This document shows positions 8,201 to 18,531 of a stretch of 40,925 nt of DNA, piece by piece. The first letter of the stretch is position 1; each line of letters starts with the position of its first letter. A program made the position numbers and the translations under genes. The DNA comes from Methanobacteriota archaeon (GTDB lineage: Archaea; Thermoplasmatota; E2; DHVEG-1): the NCBI GenBank assembly GCA_026394495.1, contig JAPKYE010000020.1, forward strand, positions 1-40,925. Direction: 5' to 3'. Below the pieces are notes generated by a model. The model was not told the DNA's origin. It did no database searches and worked only from the letters and a program-made list of their open reading frames with translations.

Positions 8201-8584
8201 ATGGCATTGTGGCAAGGACAATCAAGACGCAGTAAAACAGGACGGCAGATTCGGTACGCCCGTGGTAAACGTAAGTTTGAAATTGGTCGGGAAGCCATTC
8301 TTACAACGATAGGAAAAATGAAACGAAAACCTATAAGAACCATGGGAAATAACCGAAAAACCATTGCGTTGACCGCTGATATCGCCTATGTGGTTGATCC
8401 AAAGACGAAAAAAACCACAAAAACAGATATTATCACCGTTGTTGAGAATGCAGCAAATATCCACTATGTCCGACGTAACATTATGAACAAGGGAGCGATT
8501 ATTAACACGAAAATAGGGAAAGCACGGATTACGTCTCGCCCTGGTCAAAGTGGAACGATTAACGCTATTTTACTTGAAAAATAG
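8201..8584 (+). CDS. rps8e: 30S ribosomal protein S8e
   Basis: The 127-residue protein begins MALWQGQSRRSKTGRQIRYA and carries the conserved RGKRKFEIGRE and MGNNRKTIAL blocks of eS8, a small-subunit protein found in archaea and eukaryotes but not bacteria. Length is normal for the archaeal form. The TATA box at 8170-8177 places the transcription start at the ATG (leaderless). SRP19 follows after 16 bp on the same strand, and the two are probably one operon. Confidence 0.97.
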   Translation: MALWQGQSRRSKTGRQIRYARGKRKFEIGREAILTTIGKMKRKPIRTMGNNRKTIALTADIAYVVDPKTKKTTKTDIITVVENAANIHYVRRNIMNKGAIINTKIGKARITSRPGQSGTINAILLEK

Positions 8585-8600
8585 TGTTAGCGAGGCTATC

Positions 8601-8879
8601 ATGGTTTCTCGTGATGAGAATAAATTTGTCATTTGGCCTTTATATTTTGATAGTTCTCTTTCAAGACTAAAAGGACGAAAAGTTCCCAAAAAATTTTCTG
8701 TAGAAAAACCTTTACTTGAGGATATCGCAAAAGCAGCTAAATCGCTTGGGTTGAATCCGGTTATGGAGAAAGATATGGCTCATCCTTCAAGAACATGGAA
8801 AAAAGAAGGACGGATTCTTGTTGATACAAAAGGTATAAAAAAAAGTAAGGTAATTTCTCAGATAGCTAGTAGACTGTAA
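8601..8879 (+). CDS. srp19: Signal recognition particle protein SRP19
   Basis: From ATG 8601 the protein is 92 residues, starting MVSRDENKFVIWPLYFDSSL. The WP-YFD pattern, the GRKVPKKFSV segment and the basic HPSRTWKKEGRILV motif are characteristic of archaeal SRP19, which binds the tips of 7S RNA helices 6 and 8 and allows SRP54 assembly. A longer frame reaches back to 8550, inside the S8e gene, but the family start and the 16-bp gap with GCGAGGC in front favour 8601. Its partner SRP54 is encoded about 11 kb away in this window. Confidence 0.93.
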   Translation: MVSRDENKFVIWPLYFDSSLSRLKGRKVPKKFSVEKPLLEDIAKAAKSLGLNPVMEKDMAHPSRTWKKEGRILVDTKGIKKSKVISQIASRL

Positions 8880-8886
8880 CTGTGTT

Positions 8887-9018
8887 TTAGTTTGTTTTAA
8901 GGGCGAGTTCTCGTACTCTGCCGGTGACTGCGAAGATTTCTACGATGGCTTTCATTTCTTCGAATTCTTCTTTGTTTACGATTTCGGTTACAACCATTAA
9001 TTTCTTTTCAAAGATCAT
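8887..9018 (-). CDS. Small hypothetical protein (43 residues)
   Basis: From ATG 9018 the peptide begins MIFEKKLMVVTEIVNKEEFE and continues as an acidic amphipathic helix ending RVRELALKTN. A longer frame to 9144 would add an AT-rich, improbable leader across the promoter region. TATA-like TTTATATATTTG lies at about 9057-9068 on this strand, giving a leader of roughly 15-20 bases. It is divergent from leuS and convergent with srp19. No family recognised; probably a real small regulatory or binding protein, but expression is inferred. Confidence 0.5.
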   Translation of the reverse strand: MIFEKKLMVVTEIVNKEEFEEMKAIVEIFAVTGRVRELALKTN

Positions 9019-9162
9019 AATCTTCAGACCACCATATGTTATACTTTGATAATTCAAATATATAAACATATCGTGCAAATTTATCAAAACGCAAAACCAC
9101 AACAGAAGACAAAATACCATAACACGAAACGTTAAATAAAACAATCATAATCTCCCCGACAG

Positions 9163-11988
9163 ATGGAACAAGAAACCTACAACTATATAGTATCAGAACA
9201 AAAATGGCAGAAACAATGGTTTGACGACAAACTCTACGAAGCAACAAAAAAAAACAAAAAGAAGTTTTTCATCCATTTCGCATACCCTGGCGTCTCCGGG
9301 TATCTTCACGTCGGACACATGAGAGGATTCACCTATTGCGACGTCATCGCTAGATACAAAAAAATGATCGGATACGACGTACTCTTCCCCGCCGGGTTTC
9401 ATGCCTCAGGCATACCTTCCATTAGTTTTTCAAAAAAAATAGAGCGAAAAGATGAGACAACCATTAGACTTTTGAAAGAAAACGGCTGCACCGACGCATT
9501 CATAAAAAAACTCACCGACCCAAAAGAAGTCATCAACTATTTCAGTCACGTCTACGTAGAAGACTACTGGAAAAGATTCGGATTTCTCATTGACTATACG
9601 CGGCTCATGAACACCATCTCCGAAGGATACAACCAGTTCATAATATGGCAATTTCATAAACTCAACGAACATGGCCTTCTCATACAAAAACCCCATTTTG
9701 CTCCTTACTGCCCCCAGTGCGGACCCGTCGCTGTTGATAAATCAGAAACCGATGTTTCTAAAGGTGGAAACGCTGAAGTCCTTGAATTCACCATCATTAA
9801 ATTCATTCTATCAGACGGAACAATTCTTCCAGCGGCAACCCTCAGACCAGAAACAATCTTCGGCGTCACCAACATGTGGGTCAACCCAGAAGTTTTATAT
9901 CAGAAAGTGAAAATCAACAATGAAACATGGATCTGCTCAGAACAATGCGTAGATAAACTCACCTATCAGTTGGATGACGTAAAGCCGCTCCCGGAGCGTA
10001 TATCAGGAAAGGATCTTTTAGGAAAAACCTGCAAGATCCCTATAGTTAACCGTGAAGTACCAATTCTCCCTGGGCTGTTTGCTGATCCCACCATAGCAAC
10101 AGGGATCGTGATGTCAGTTCCTGCACATGCCCCATATGATTGGGTTGCTCTTGTGGAATCAAAAGAGCACATCGACCCTATAACCATCATTGATGTACAA
10201 GGTTTTGGTACAAACCCTGCAAAAGAAATCTGCGATCAACTTGGTATAAAAAGCCAAAAAGAAACACAGAAGCTTGATGAAGCAACCGACATCATCTACA
10301 AAAAAGAGTTTCATACAGGATATCTCAATAACCACTGCGGACAGTACGCCAAAATTAAAGTATCCGATATCAAAGACACGGTGAAAAACGATTTGATTAC
10401 CAAAAATCTTGGTGTTGTTCTCCGAGAGTTCTCCCAAGATGTACTATGTCGATGTGGGGAACGAGTCCAAATTAAACAAATACCCGATCAATGGTTCATT
10501 AAATACAGCGATGAAACATTGACAGCTAACTCAAAAGAACATGTAGAGACCATGAATATTTACCCTGAGGAATATAAACAGGAGTTACCAAAAATACTTG
10601 ATTGGTTTGGCGACCGTGCCGTAATCAGAAAAGGCTCCTGGCTTGGAACTGAGTTCCCGTTCAAGAAAGATTGGATTATCGAACCAATCTCAGACTCTAC
10701 GCTTTATCCAGCATATTACATTATTTCTAAATACGTGAATCAAAAACTCATCACTCCAACGGATATGACACTTGAATTCTTTGACTATATATTCTTAGGG
10801 AAAGGAAAACCAAAGCAGAAGATCTGGGATGTGATTCGATCTGATTTCTTGTATTGGTACCCAGTCGACATCAACCTTGGGGGAAAAGAACATAAAACCG
10901 TTCATTTCCCAGTATTTCTTATGAATCATGTTGCCATAATGCCTACAGAATTTCATCCGAAAGGGATTTTTGTTCACTGGTGGGTCACCCAAAAAGGAAA
11001 AGAAAAAATCAGTAAATCAAAAGGTGGCGCAGAACCGATTTTACAGGCAGCAACACTCTACGGCGTGGACGCGATGCGATTGTACTACACTCATGTAGGA
11101 GCCCCGTTTGTTGACGTGGAATGGGATCCTGAGATTGTCACAAAATACAAGAATCGCATTTTAGGTATCTGGAAATTGGCCCATCAGATCCAAAACTGTA
11201 AAAACACAGAACAACAAAATCTTGATCACTGGCTTCAGAGCATGGTTCAGAGACGGATCCAGATCATTACTGAGGCCATGGAGCATTTTGATCTGCGTGT
11301 TGCAGCAAATGAGATTTTCTTTGAATTGCAAAAAGACATCCTATGGTATCTGAAAAGAGGCGGAGGAAACAAAAAAATACTTAAAAATTTTATCACTACA
11401 TGGGTTCGTCTGATGACGCCGATAACTCCTCATATCGCAGAAGAACTCTGGCATCTTCTCAGGAGAAAAGGATATGTATCGATAGAAACCTATCCTGCTG
11501 TTGATCCAAAGTTGTTCTCGGAACAGGATGAAGTGGGAGAATATCTCCTCTCAAAAGCTGTGGACGACATCAACGAAATCCTCAAAGTAACAAACATAAA
11601 AGCTAAAAAGATTTACATCTATGTTTCACCTGGATGGAAACAGCAGCTATTCACAATCGCGCTGCAATTATCAGATCAAGGAAAACTTGATATGGGGACG
11701 TTGATGAAAACAGCGTTAGCAGACCCTAAACTAAAAGCATTAAGTAAATCGGTGTCTCAATTCGCTGGGTCCCTTGTTGGTGATATTAAAAAACTCAATG
11801 AAACTGATCGTAAGCGATACCGTACAGCACTTGATGAACAAGTGTATCTTAAGAGTGCGCAAACTTTTTTTGCAACAAATTTTTCTGCTGAGGTCATCAT
11901 ATTCTCTGCAGATGATGAAAAACGTTATGATCCAGTGAACAAGGCACGGTTTGCTACACCTTTGAGACCTGCGATCTACGTAGAATAA
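9163..11988 (+). CDS. leuS: Leucyl-tRNA synthetase, archaeal type
   Basis: The 941-residue class I aminoacyl-tRNA synthetase charges tRNA-Leu. The HIGH-type motif is HVGH at 49-52 (GYLHVGHMRGFT), and the KMSKS-type loop is KISKSK at 615-620. Between them lie the CP1 editing insertion and Cys clusters (YCPQCG; CRCGE), and the C-terminal half has the helical anticodon-binding domain (WVRLMTPITPHIAEELW). Length and the extended C-terminus (ending near PLRPAIYVE) fit the archaeal/eukaryotic LeuRS type. It has its own promoter (TTAAATAAA about 25 bp upstream) and is followed after 3 bp by a convergent C25 peptidase. Confidence 0.97.
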   Translation: MEQETYNYIVSEQKWQKQWFDDKLYEATKKNKKKFFIHFAYPGVSGYLHVGHMRGFTYCDVIARYKKMIGYDVLFPAGFHASGIPSISFSKKIERKDETTIRLLKENGCTDAFIKKLTDPKEVINYFSHVYVEDYWKRFGFLIDYTRLMNTISEGYNQFIIWQFHKLNEHGLLIQKPHFAPYCPQCGPVAVDKSETDVSKGGNAEVLEFTIIKFILSDGTILPAATLRPETIFGVTNMWVNPEVLYQKVKINNETWICSEQCVDKLTYQLDDVKPLPERISGKDLLGKTCKIPIVNREVPILPGLFADPTIATGIVMSVPAHAPYDWVALVESKEHIDPITIIDVQGFGTNPAKEICDQLGIKSQKETQKLDEATDIIYKKEFHTGYLNNHCGQYAKIKVSDIKDTVKNDLITKNLGVVLREFSQDVLCRCGERVQIKQIPDQWFIKYSDETLTANSKEHVETMNIYPEEYKQELPKILDWFGDRAVIRKGSWLGTEFPFKKDWIIEPISDSTLYPAYYIISKYVNQKLITPTDMTLEFFDYIFLGKGKPKQKIWDVIRSDFLYWYPVDINLGGKEHKTVHFPVFLMNHVAIMPTEFHPKGIFVHWWVTQKGKEKISKSKGGAEPILQAATLYGVDAMRLYYTHVGAPFVDVEWDPEIVTKYKNRILGIWKLAHQIQNCKNTEQQNLDHWLQSMVQRRIQIITEAMEHFDLRVAANEIFFELQKDILWYLKRGGGNKKILKNFITTWVRLMTPITPHIAEELWHLLRRKGYVSIETYPAVDPKLFSEQDEVGEYLLSKAVDDINEILKVTNIKAKKIYIYVSPGWKQQLFTIALQLSDQGKLDMGTLMKTALADPKLKALSKSVSQFAGSLVGDIKKLNETDRKRYRTALDEQVYLKSAQTFFATNFSAEVIIFSADDEKRYDPVNKARFATPLRPAIYVE

Positions 11989-11991
11989 AAA

Positions 11992-14142
11992 TTATGTTGT
12001 ACGTAATCGATGAAATCGATCAACGAGATTTTGAAGCTTTGGCGGTATTTTTACAAGGAGATTACCAAAAATAAAAAATTGTATTTTTTCCTGTACCGGA
12101 TAATCTCCAAGTAACGATGCGGTGATGGTGACATCGACCACCCCCAATCCAAAAACCAAGCGAGTTTGTATGTTCTCTTCAGCATCTATCTTAAGACTGG
12201 AAAGCGTATCATTTTTCGAGGTGTTTATAAAACCAAAGATACCACCATCAAAAGAAATACGCCATTCAACAGTTCCCGCATCGGCAGTCCCAGGATTTTT
12301 GATTTTCGCATGAATGCCAAACCCACCTGTCACATTTTCAATTTTGAGAATTGGTTGAAGCGCAGGATCATACAGTTCAAGTGTAGGGTCACCGAAAAGG
12401 GTGATTTCGTAGTAACACCAGCGCATGCTTTCCTCATCAATCCGGCTGATCAGATCTTCTTTAGAGTCCTGATTTGCCTTACCGAATGTTTTTATCCCCT
12501 CAGAAGTATTGAAAAATGCATCCCAGAATTCCCGGTTATATCGATTCGATGGACCATCAGTACTCCCTGGTATATACCATCCTTCTCTGGTGTTCATGAT
12601 TGTGGCAAATGCGCCATGATCTGTGTGAACGGTGAGATACTCAGCCAAACTGTCAAATCCATCAAAATAACCTCCAAAACATGCCTGAGAATACATAAAA
12701 AACAATTTGGAGTTTCCCAATGCATCTATATCGCTACCCCCAAGTTTCATTACCTGTAGTTGGTTTCCATGACCGAAATGATCGATGATATATAACCCAT
12801 TGTTGATGCGATCAATCACATCTTGTTTCGTCCATGATTCTTCATGCTCATACAATGTATCAATGCTGAATTTATTTGAAGGAATGCCCACAGTAACATA
12901 ATTATCAGCTGCTGAACCATCAACCAGTTGTTTTAATGAATCATCACCCCAAGTCGATAGATCTAATTGTTCACCAACAAGCAGAACCCTTCCAATATAT
13001 TGAGGGCTAGAATCAATGTATGCGATGGTTTTCTGTACAAAGTTTTCTACCTCACCAAGATTTTTCACGCAAGCTCGTCCTACATATACCTCCGCGTTAA
13101 GATCAACATCATCGGTAGATTCACCAAATATAGAGTTCCAATTACTATCAAAGGATCCATCAAGACATGCATAATAGAGATCTGATGGACCTGATACATT
13201 CTGCCCGTCTTCGTTTATTCCAAAATAGAGATATTGTGCAGCAATTATCTCAGAGTCACCACCCAAGAGCACATAATCTATCCCGTCGTTTTGATACATC
13301 GTTTTGATATAACTTCGTATTTCTCCAGGTAAACTACTACCAATATCCGTGAGGGTTTTAATTGTTGTTTGTAAACCTAAAGAAGTATGTTTCTCGGCTA
13401 AGGGAATAAAACCCGATTTAAACTCATCGGTTGTTATGATTAACAGTTTATTAGATGAAGAAAGCGTCTGAGTTTTCTCCGGATCGCTAGTATAAGTGTC
13501 AATGGTTTCAGGGTTCGCTATCTTTTCTCGTATCTGATTCACATCTTTAAGAAGATTACGGAATAATCCTGAGCGTGGAGTGTTTGTATCGCTGGTTTTC
13601 ACCATAAATTGGATACGTGGATGATAATAAAGTGCTCCAGTTGAAGGAAGGTATTGAACTGGGTTTATATTCACGGTGAGGATCTGATATCCTCTGCTGT
13701 ATCCGATGTTTTCTATTGTAACGAGTTGATCTGGGTACAGGTTTTCCGATTCATAAATCTTCAAATTTTTCGTTGGTTCAATACATGGAGAAGATTCAGA
13801 TAGTGGAACGGCGGCTATACCAGGTATTATTTCAAATCCTTTTCCAAGAAAAATCGTTTCAGTAGAAAGAATGTCGATGCCTATAACTGTTTTTCCTGGA
13901 GGAATTAATATATTTTTTCCTTGATTTGGCAGGGCGGGTTCTCCTTTTCGAAAGGAATTATATACTCCTGGAAGATCGATACGATCATATGTTGTTTTCC
14001 CTAGGTTGACCTTCTGGATTGTCGGTTGAGGAAACGTACAAGTAATTGTAAGTTCATCAGAAGGTTTTTTTGCGGTGACCATTATTGAGGAAACAAAAGA
14101 TAAAAAAAGCATTACGACTACAACGAAAACGAAGTAGCGCAT
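11992..14142 (-). CDS. Secreted gingipain-like C25 cysteine peptidase with C-terminal sorting-like domain
   Basis: From ATG 14142 ([16 protein letters not shown]) the protein is 716 residues; a GTG nine codons earlier (14169) is an alternative. It has a signal peptide, a propeptide-like region with an imperfect 'lPg...Gepalp' motif, and the C25 catalytic domain with His458 (IDHFGHGNQ) and Cys488 ([11 protein letters not shown]). Peptidase C25 enzymes are caspase-fold endopeptidases; gingipain-like members are known from protein-degrading sediment archaea. After the catalytic domain (ending near [11 protein letters not shown]) comes a domain of about 100 residues ([20 protein letters not shown]) shared with the adhesin at 4926-5969. 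A TATA-like GGTTTATAAACA lies near 14198-14206. Substrate preference is not evident. Confidence 0.85.
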   Translation of the reverse strand: MRYFVFVVVVMLFLSFVSSIMVTAKKPSDELTITCTFPQPTIQKVNLGKTTYDRIDLPGVYNSFRKGEPALPNQGKNILIPPGKTVIGIDILSTETIFLGKGFEIIPGIAAVPLSESSPCIEPTKNLKIYESENLYPDQLVTIENIGYSRGYQILTVNINPVQYLPSTGALYYHPRIQFMVKTSDTNTPRSGLFRNLLKDVNQIREKIANPETIDTYTSDPEKTQTLSSSNKLLIITTDEFKSGFIPLAEKHTSLGLQTTIKTLTDIGSSLPGEIRSYIKTMYQNDGIDYVLLGGDSEIIAAQYLYFGINEDGQNVSGPSDLYYACLDGSFDSNWNSIFGESTDDVDLNAEVYVGRACVKNLGEVENFVQKTIAYIDSSPQYIGRVLLVGEQLDLSTWGDDSLKQLVDGSAADNYVTVGIPSNKFSIDTLYEHEESWTKQDVIDRINNGLYIIDHFGHGNQLQVMKLGGSDIDALGNSKLFFMYSQACFGGYFDGFDSLAEYLTVHTDHGAFATIMNTREGWYIPGSTDGPSNRYNREFWDAFFNTSEGIKTFGKANQDSKEDLISRIDEESMRWCYYEITLFGDPTLELYDPALQPILKIENVTGGFGIHAKIKNPGTADAGTVEWRISFDGGIFGFINTSKNDTLSSLKIDAEENIQTRLVFGLGVVDVTITASLLGDYPVQEKIQFFIFGNLLVKIPPKLQNLVDRFHRLRTT

Positions 14143-14259
14143 AATCTTTGCTTTATATATTTGTATCACGCGTCTCCCATAATATATGTGTTCTCTAGTG
14201 TTTATAAACCTTTCTATTATATAGGTATTTAAATAATATGAAGAGAAAAAAAGTTGGTA

Positions 14260-17200
14260 TTACGGATTGTTGCGTGATGCCCTTTTCCATTTCACAAACA
14301 ATACCACTGCTATAAGAACGAAGATGACAAACAAAGTAATCAACGCCGCAAAAGGAATAAACGAAAATATGTTCACACTTGCAGTAGCGATACTTGATTG
14401 CTCGTTTCCTGCGTTGTCTGTAGCAATAATCTTGAATTGATAGTAGCCATCGCCATTTTCAGCAGTAAACTCCCATTTCGCCTGAGAACCACTGGTTTTG
14501 TTTCCATATGCAGACCAGTTGTTCCACGTGGTGTTATCTTGTGAATAGCGATAGAACAACTGTATGTCATTGATGCCGCTGCCGTTTCCATCAGAAACCG
14601 ATGCAGAGAGATTAAACACGTTATCCCACTGCAATTCTGAGCTAAATTGAGACAGATCAATGTCAATTTGCGGTGGGGCAGTATCTTTACTTAGTTGAAG
14701 TGCATCAGACTGGGTGGTAAGTAGCCGCTGGTTTCCACAGACATCCGTGATCATGATGTACAAGTAATATGTCTGTCCGTTCTGCATCGTTTCCCAATCA
14801 GTCTTAAGAAGCGTCCAGTTTTTATTATAGGTGGACGTATTGATATTGGAGAAAAGCGTTGTCCATTGTGTATCATCACTGAAACGATATGAAACAGCAT
14901 CGAGTTTGAAATCATCCTGGAACTGCAAGGAAAATCCAGGAAGCATTGAGAACCAATATATATCATTAAATGCTGGTTTATCTGGGGGATTCGGGTCGAA
15001 AATAAAGGAAACATCACCTTGTTGTGGAGAATCTTCTTTGTTTCCTGCTTTATCAGTTGCAATGGAACATAGCTCATATTCTCCGCTTGACGCAGAAAAT
15101 GCCCACGTATACGGTGAAGAGGCGTCTTCTGATCCAAATAACGTCCACTGAGTTACGCCAAGAGACCGGTAGTAAAGACCGACTGATGCAACTTTGCTGA
15201 TGTTATCTGTTGCATTTGCAGTAATAGACACAGTTGTCGTGTTTATTTTTTTGGGTATCTTTGAGGTGTTTGCAATATATGAAAAAGGTTTTTCTGCATC
15301 TAAAGAGAAAGGATATTTCTCTGAAGAGTTTGTATTTCCATTGAGATCTGAAATAGAGAATTGAATCGAGTAAAGTTTAGTGATATTACTGCTGAATGGT
15401 AAATTTGATAATGTTGCGGTGATCGTTTGTGTAGCTGTAGAACCGTTGGTTCCGTTACATGGTGTTGAACCGGTATAGGTTTTATTGGTACTGTTTTCTT
15501 GATATTCAATGGTAAACGAGGCCGAGGTTACTAGTAACCCGCTCTTTTGATCCCTTGCATCGATGGTGCAAGTAGGTGTTTTTGTAGAAATCCAGCCGGC
15601 TGTAGGAGTAAAACTTGATTTGTTGAACTCTGGTTTTATGGTGTCATTTGACGAGATCGAAGATAGAGACCATTTCTGGAGAATAGCATTACTTGAACTG
15701 TTTACATTCGTAAATTCTGCACGCAGTTTGATACTTGTTTTCCACGAAGATGCATCAGAGATATTATCGCCGTTCATCACATTATTTTTTAGTAACTGAT
15801 TGTTTTCGTTAAGTATGGAAAACACGATACTGCCGCCATTGGTCGTGTTGGTCATCGCATAGAATCGATCCCAGGTGCATCCTGAAGATAAGTAAACAGG
15901 GATAGACAAAAGACTTCCGGTAATCGGCTGATCTTCTGCTTTAGTATAGGCTCCTAAACTGTACAAAACCCCATGTTCATCGCTGAAATACACAAGGCCG
16001 TTCACAACAACCGGGGACGTGAGAACAGCGGAGTGACCCTCGGTTTGATTGTATTCCCATGCTTTGCCTCCATTTGAGGCATGAAGGGCAATGAGGACGC
16101 CGTCTGGTGTACCAATATACACAAAACCATCCGCATACGCTGGAGATGAAATTAGGACTTGAGAAGAAGTGATATCTTTTTTGTATACTTGCTGCTTCCA
16201 TTTTTCTTTCCCATCGTTCACATTTAATGCATGAACAAATCCATCAGGAGATGCCACATAAAGGACATCATTGTACACCGCAGGGCTTGATGCCGCGAGC
16301 TCATATGACGTAAGCATCGGATTGCTAATTGATGTATTCCAGAGAATAGTTCCATCGTTGAGGTTCACGGCGACAACCATTGTTCGTGCGGAGATTAGTG
16401 GAATAGCCTGCTCTTTTGCAACAATAAATACTTTATCGTTGTATACTACAGGTGATGCACGGCCGATTGAGCCAACTTGTGCTTTCCAAAGTTGATCTCC
16501 TGTGGTCGTATCAAAAGCTAAAAGGGTATCGTTTTTTCCGTTTTCACAGCCGACGATAACTTTGCCTTTGCTCACCGCAGGATTTGAGAAACTGCCTGCT
16601 GGAAGTGCTTTATCCTGGAGAACATGTCCATTATCGTTAATGTCAAGGATGATTAAGCGATTATTTCCCTCATTTAGTGATGTAAGAAGAGAATCATCTC
16701 CACTCCATGAGGTCAAAAATACTTTTCCTTCGGAAACAACTGGTGACGAATAATAACAGATCGCGGGTTTACTTGGGTTGACATCCTTGTAATTGAATTG
16801 CCATTTTTGTTCTGTAAGATTATTTTTATTGTATGCAACGACAACATTTTCCATGCCGCCATCAGATGTATTACCAGTTGCAATAATTACATAGTCATCG
16901 GTGACCGCTGGTGTATTCTTTACAATATCTGGAAGAGAAATAGATGTAATGGGTGAGTTGCTATGTCCTTTATTTGCATCATCAACTGTTGCATTAAATG
17001 CATAAAGTTGATTGCCGGCTAATGAGACGATATAGAGCACATTGTTTTTGATTACGGGGTTTCGGTATCCCCCTCCAAGATGTTCATTGCTAGATGAGTA
17101 CCAATAGAGCGCATTGGTACTAGGACCAGGACCGTCTGATGCGCGGGTGTTCGCAGGGTTCTGACCAGCCAAGGGCCATTCACCATAAGAGGATGTGAGA

Positions 17201-18336
17201 CTTGCGTTTCCATTCAGGATATTAATGTTGTTTTTTTCTGCGACGCGTAATGCTGAGTTGAACTGATCAGTCCAATTATTTGATTGTGTTTGCCAAAGGA
17301 TACTCCAGCTGTATATTTTTGGGGTAAGGGACGGATCTGTGGTCGTGAGATTTGCTTGAATTCGTATTTTCGTTGGAGAGTTAAGAAGTGAGCAAAGAGA
17401 AACAGGTCCGGTAAATCCTTCTGAATTTCCGGGAAGACGAGTATCGCTAATAATTATTTTGTCTTCATCAAGGATATGATACAAAATTGATGTACCGGTT
17501 TTTATGTAATCATCAGCAGTGAGTCGTTCCCATGTTGCAAGTGTTAAAGGGTTAATGACTGAGGAAATCGCGGTTCCTTTCAGAGCATATCCTTGGCCAT
17601 GAGAACTGATGCTTACATAATCTGAGAACAGAGAACATGTTGTCCCAAATGCAGGAATCGCAACAATACAGAGATTAATGTTCTTTTCATCATCAATAAA
17701 GAGGTCTGAAGGGGCAGCAGAAAAATCCTCATTGAATGTAAGTATAGAACCATTGGATTTCTGTGTGGTGGCAAGTTCCCATCGACCGGTAAAATTGCCG
17801 ATGGGTTGCCAGTAATATAATGAAACCTTTGCATCGTGGTCTGTTTTTCCTTTCCAAAACAAGTCCAGTTGCGTAATGGAATCAATTTGTTGAGGTATCT
17901 TTATGGTGAATTGATGAACAACAATTCTTTTGAAAAGGGAACCTGTTGTTTTGACCATATCTGCATCGTCTTTTGAGATTTGTGCGTATCCAATTGGGGT
18001 AAACTCGTTTGTCGCTACTTTATGGAGGCGAGGAGGTAAAAAGGGGAGGAAAATAAGGGTTTTGTAGCTGTATGCTTTGTTTTGTGTGTTTGTACTGATA
18101 CTATAGGTTTGTATGCTTTTTTCATTTCCTAATATAAGAGTTCCATCGACGATTGTGCAATTATCGAGGGTAACGTTTTCGTTATTTACGAAGGTGTCTG
18201 TCCATGTTCCGTCTTCTTCATCTATGGTAACAGAACTTGAAGTAGAACGACTTATTGGTGAGAAACTGGTGACAAGTAATGAGAAAAGAATAAGACTGCA
18301 TAGTATTATTTTTTTTGATGAGTATATTGTATCCAT
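14260..18336 (-). CDS. Very large membrane-anchored PQQ-propeller/Ig-like surface protein
   Basis: The 1358-residue protein has a signal peptide (first 30-34 residues), an N-terminal beta-rich region containing WTDTFVNNENVTLDN, and PQQ-type beta-propeller repeats at about 385-830 (GKVIVGCENGKNDTLLAFD; GFVYIGTPDGVLIALHA; LVYFSDEHGVLYSLGAY). Several Ig-like domains follow at about 890-1310 with recurrent 'yrfsaTDkAGNeq' endings. A membrane helix at about 1322-1346 is followed by the basic tail KWKRASRNNP. It would therefore face outward, anchored at its C-terminus. GGAG (complement of 18347-18350) precedes the ATG by 10 bases. The propeller lacks obvious enzymatic residues, so a binding or scaffold role is inferred. 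Confidence 0.85.
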   Translation of the reverse strand: MDTIYSSKKIILCSLILFSLLVTSFSPISRSTSSSVTIDEEDGTWTDTFVNNENVTLDNCTIVDGTLILGNEKSIQTYSISTNTQNKAYSYKTLIFLPFLPPRLHKVATNEFTPIGYAQISKDDADMVKTTGSLFKRIVVHQFTIKIPQQIDSITQLDLFWKGKTDHDAKVSLYYWQPIGNFTGRWELATTQKSNGSILTFNEDFSAAPSDLFIDDEKNINLCIVAIPAFGTTCSLFSDYVSISSHGQGYALKGTAISSVINPLTLATWERLTADDYIKTGTSILYHILDEDKIIISDTRLPGNSEGFTGPVSLCSLLNSPTKIRIQANLTTTDPSLTPKIYSWSILWQTQSNNWTDQFNSALRVAEKNNINILNGNASLTSSYGEWPLAGQNPANTRASDGPGPSTNALYWYSSSNEHLGGGYRNPVIKNNVLYIVSLAGNQLYAFNATVDDANKGHSNSPITSISLPDIVKNTPAVTDDYVIIATGNTSDGGMENVVVAYNKNNLTEQKWQFNYKDVNPSKPAICYYSSPVVSEGKVFLTSWSGDDSLLTSLNEGNNRLIILDINDNGHVLQDKALPAGSFSNPAVSKGKVIVGCENGKNDTLLAFDTTTGDQLWKAQVGSIGRASPVVYNDKVFIVAKEQAIPLISARTMVVAVNLNDGTILWNTSISNPMLTSYELAASSPAVYNDVLYVASPDGFVHALNVNDGKEKWKQQVYKKDITSSQVLISSPAYADGFVYIGTPDGVLIALHASNGGKAWEYNQTEGHSAVLTSPVVVNGLVYFSDEHGVLYSLGAYTKAEDQPITGSLLSIPVYLSSGCTWDRFYAMTNTTNGGSIVFSILNENNQLLKNNVMNGDNISDASSWKTSIKLRAEFTNVNSSSNAILQKWSLSSISSNDTIKPEFNKSSFTPTAGWISTKTPTCTIDARDQKSGLLVTSASFTIEYQENSTNKTYTGSTPCNGTNGSTATQTITATLSNLPFSSNITKLYSIQFSISDLNGNTNSSEKYPFSLDAEKPFSYIANTSKIPKKINTTTVSITANATDNISKVASVGLYYRSLGVTQWTLFGSEDASSPYTWAFSASSGEYELCSIATDKAGNKEDSPQQGDVSFIFDPNPPDKPAFNDIYWFSMLPGFSLQFQDDFKLDAVSYRFSDDTQWTTLFSNINTSTYNKNWTLLKTDWETMQNGQTYYLYIMITDVCGNQRLLTTQSDALQLSKDTAPPQIDIDLSQFSSELQWDNVFNLSASVSDGNGSGINDIQLFYRYSQDNTTWNNWSAYGNKTSGSQAKWEFTAENGDGYYQFKIIATDNAGNEQSSIATASVNIFSFIPFAALITLFVIFVLIAVVLFVKWKRASRNNP

Positions 18337-18531
18337 ATCTGGTTTTCTCCATAGACAATTTTTATTAGTATTAATATTATATATATTTAAATATTTTGGT
18401 CTATCGATGCCTTAAGTGCCACTTTTTTGCCCATCCTGACATCTCCTCGACACTTCATGAATGGTACCGGTAACATTCTGTAAGCGATATGTTATCTGTA
18501 TTCTGCTTAAAAAGTTTAAGCACATCTTATT

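Noticed and set aside
12166-12759. 197-residue open frame antisense to the C25 peptidase
   Set aside because: No recognisable fold; the minus-strand peptidase is intact through the region.
18337-18531. Extra gene or RNA in the gap between the PQQ protein and glycerate kinase
   Set aside because: Only the TATA-rich promoter of the PQQ gene and short meaningless frames are seen.
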